Part shown: positions 4,837 to 5,351 of the stretch, piece by piece
Layout: each line of letters starts with the position of its first letter
How positions within the stretch are numbered: the first letter of the stretch is position 1
From: DRLZ01 sp036478815
GTDB lineage: Bacteria; Pseudomonadota; Gammaproteobacteria; Methylococcales; DRLZ01
Assembly (NCBI GenBank): GCA_036478815.1
Contig: JAZGEP010000097.1
Coordinates: 1 to 5,351 of the forward strand
Direction: 5' to 3'
DNA length: 5,351 nt
The notes under the pieces: model-generated
Told to the model about the DNA's origin: nothing
Databases searched by the model: none
What the model saw: only the letters and a program-made list of their open reading frames with translations
Translations under genes and position numbers: made by a program

Positions 4837-5283
4837 CTATTCGATCACGAAAAGAGGCTGGTTATATTCAACCGGCTGACCATTTTCGACCAAAACACGA
4901 ACCACAACACCTGTATGCTCACTATCAATCTGGTTAAGAATCTTCATGGCTTCGATAATACATAACGTATCACCGACCTCAACAGTTTTGCCAATTTGCA
5001 CAAAAGCAGGGGCGCCTGGCGAAGGAGAAAGATACAAAGTGCCTACCATTGGCGAAAGAACAACGTGGCCGTTAATCTCCTCCTCTTTGCTTTCTTGCGC
5101 GACTGCAGAGTCTGATAAAGGAGCTGGTGGTGCGACTGCTAACGGAGCGACCACAGGCGCTGGAGCAGCGTTACCATACCGACTGATTCTGACTGAATCA
5201 TCACCCTCGACAATCTCTATTTCTGCAATTCCAGATTCGTCGATTAATTCAATCAGCTTTTTAATCTTTCTTATATCCATCAT
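4837..5283 (-). CDS. accB: Acetyl-CoA carboxylase, biotin carboxyl carrier protein
   Basis: AccB carries the covalently bound biotin that moves carboxyl groups from AccC to the carboxyltransferase. The 148 residues (E. coli has 156) show the conserved N-terminus MDIRKIKKLIELIDESGI, an Ala/Pro-rich flexible linker at about 39-62, and a C-terminal biotinyl domain at about 73-148. Biotin attaches to Lys114 in EAMKILNQI. The protruding thumb loop typical of acetyl-CoA carboxylase carriers is present (YLSPSPGAPAF, 84-94). Two ATGs are adjacent. The first (5281-5283) overlaps the aroQ stop as TAATG and lies 9 bases after GGGGA (5293-5297). The second (5278-5280) gives the usual MDIRKIKK beginning. 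I chose the first for spacing and coupling. Confidence 0.97.
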   Translation of the reverse strand: MMDIRKIKKLIELIDESGIAEIEIVEGDDSVRISRYGNAAPAPVVAPLAVAPPAPLSDSAVAQESKEEEINGHVVLSPMVGTLYLSPSPGAPAFVQIGKTVEVGDTLCIIEAMKILNQIDSEHTGVVVRVLVENGQPVEYNQPLFVIE

Positions 5284-5351
5284 TATTTTTTATCCCCGCA
5301 GTGTTGCAGAGCAGCCTGAAAAGCCAGTTCGTAACCAAACGAACCCAAGCC
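5283..5351 (-). CDS. aroQ: Type II 3-dehydroquinate dehydratase, C-terminal fragment
   Basis: The minus strand from the window edge reads GLGSFGYELAFQAALQHCG-DKK and ends with TAA at 5283-5285. This matches the C-terminal helix of type II dehydroquinases, where GLGxxGYxLALxAA is typical. The enzyme dehydrates 3-dehydroquinate to 3-dehydroshikimate in the shikimate pathway. Only 22 codons are inside the window, so no catalytic residue is visible. The call is supported mainly by the well-known aroQ-accB-accC order. The last A of its stop codon is the first base of the accB start (TAATG). Confidence 0.8.
   Translation of the reverse strand, partial: GLGSFGYELAFQAALQHCGDKK
5293..5297 (-). promoter_or_regulatory. 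Ribosome binding site of accB inside the aroQ end
   Basis: On the minus strand GGGGA lies within the last aroQ codons, 9 bases before the first accB ATG and 12 before the second. The spacing and the TAATG overlap favour the first ATG and suggest that accB is translated in continuation from aroQ. Confidence 0.5.

Overview
The window looks like part of a gammaproteobacterial chromosome. The main evidence is the minus-strand order aroQ - accB - accC - prmA on the right, which is the usual arrangement in that class, with proteins close in length and active-site numbering to the E. coli ones. I do not try to name a genus.

Right half (about 2188-5351, minus strand). This is a housekeeping operon. 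It holds the tail of aroQ (type II 3-dehydroquinate dehydratase), accB (biotin carrier protein of acetyl-CoA carboxylase), accC (biotin carboxylase) and prmA (ribosomal protein L11 methyltransferase). AccB carries the biotin, AccC carboxylates it, and a carboxyltransferase encoded elsewhere passes the carboxyl to acetyl-CoA to make malonyl-CoA for fatty acid synthesis. aroQ and accB are coupled through a TAATG overlap. The accB-accC and accC-prmA gaps, by contrast, are almost filled by long palindromic repeat elements. A decayed partial copy of the same repeat lies after prmA, so each of these three genes is followed by one. The copy between accC and prmA appears to sit between a good Shine-Dalgarno sequence and the prmA start codon. 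This is the most interesting signal in the window.

Middle (about 1441-2030, plus strand). This is a small accessory unit: a 69-residue ribbon-helix-helix DNA-binding protein followed by a small two-helix membrane protein. The second frame abuts the first but has no ordinary start codon. A GTG overlapping the stop of the first gene would be its natural start, but it is one base out of frame. Repeated TAATAT boxes around a perfect -10 hexamer suggest autoregulation.

Left (about 620-1312). This is a truncated insertion sequence, with an intact IS3-like orfA on the minus strand, the first few codons of orfB, and one plausible end. It is cut off next to a 55-base REP-like hairpin.

Far left (1-590, plus strand). 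This is the 3' part of an alpha/beta-hydrolase carboxylesterase gene with a complete catalytic triad. Its composition is visibly richer in GC than the rest.

The window thus joins an ordinary biosynthetic operon to a mobile-element-rich accessory stretch.
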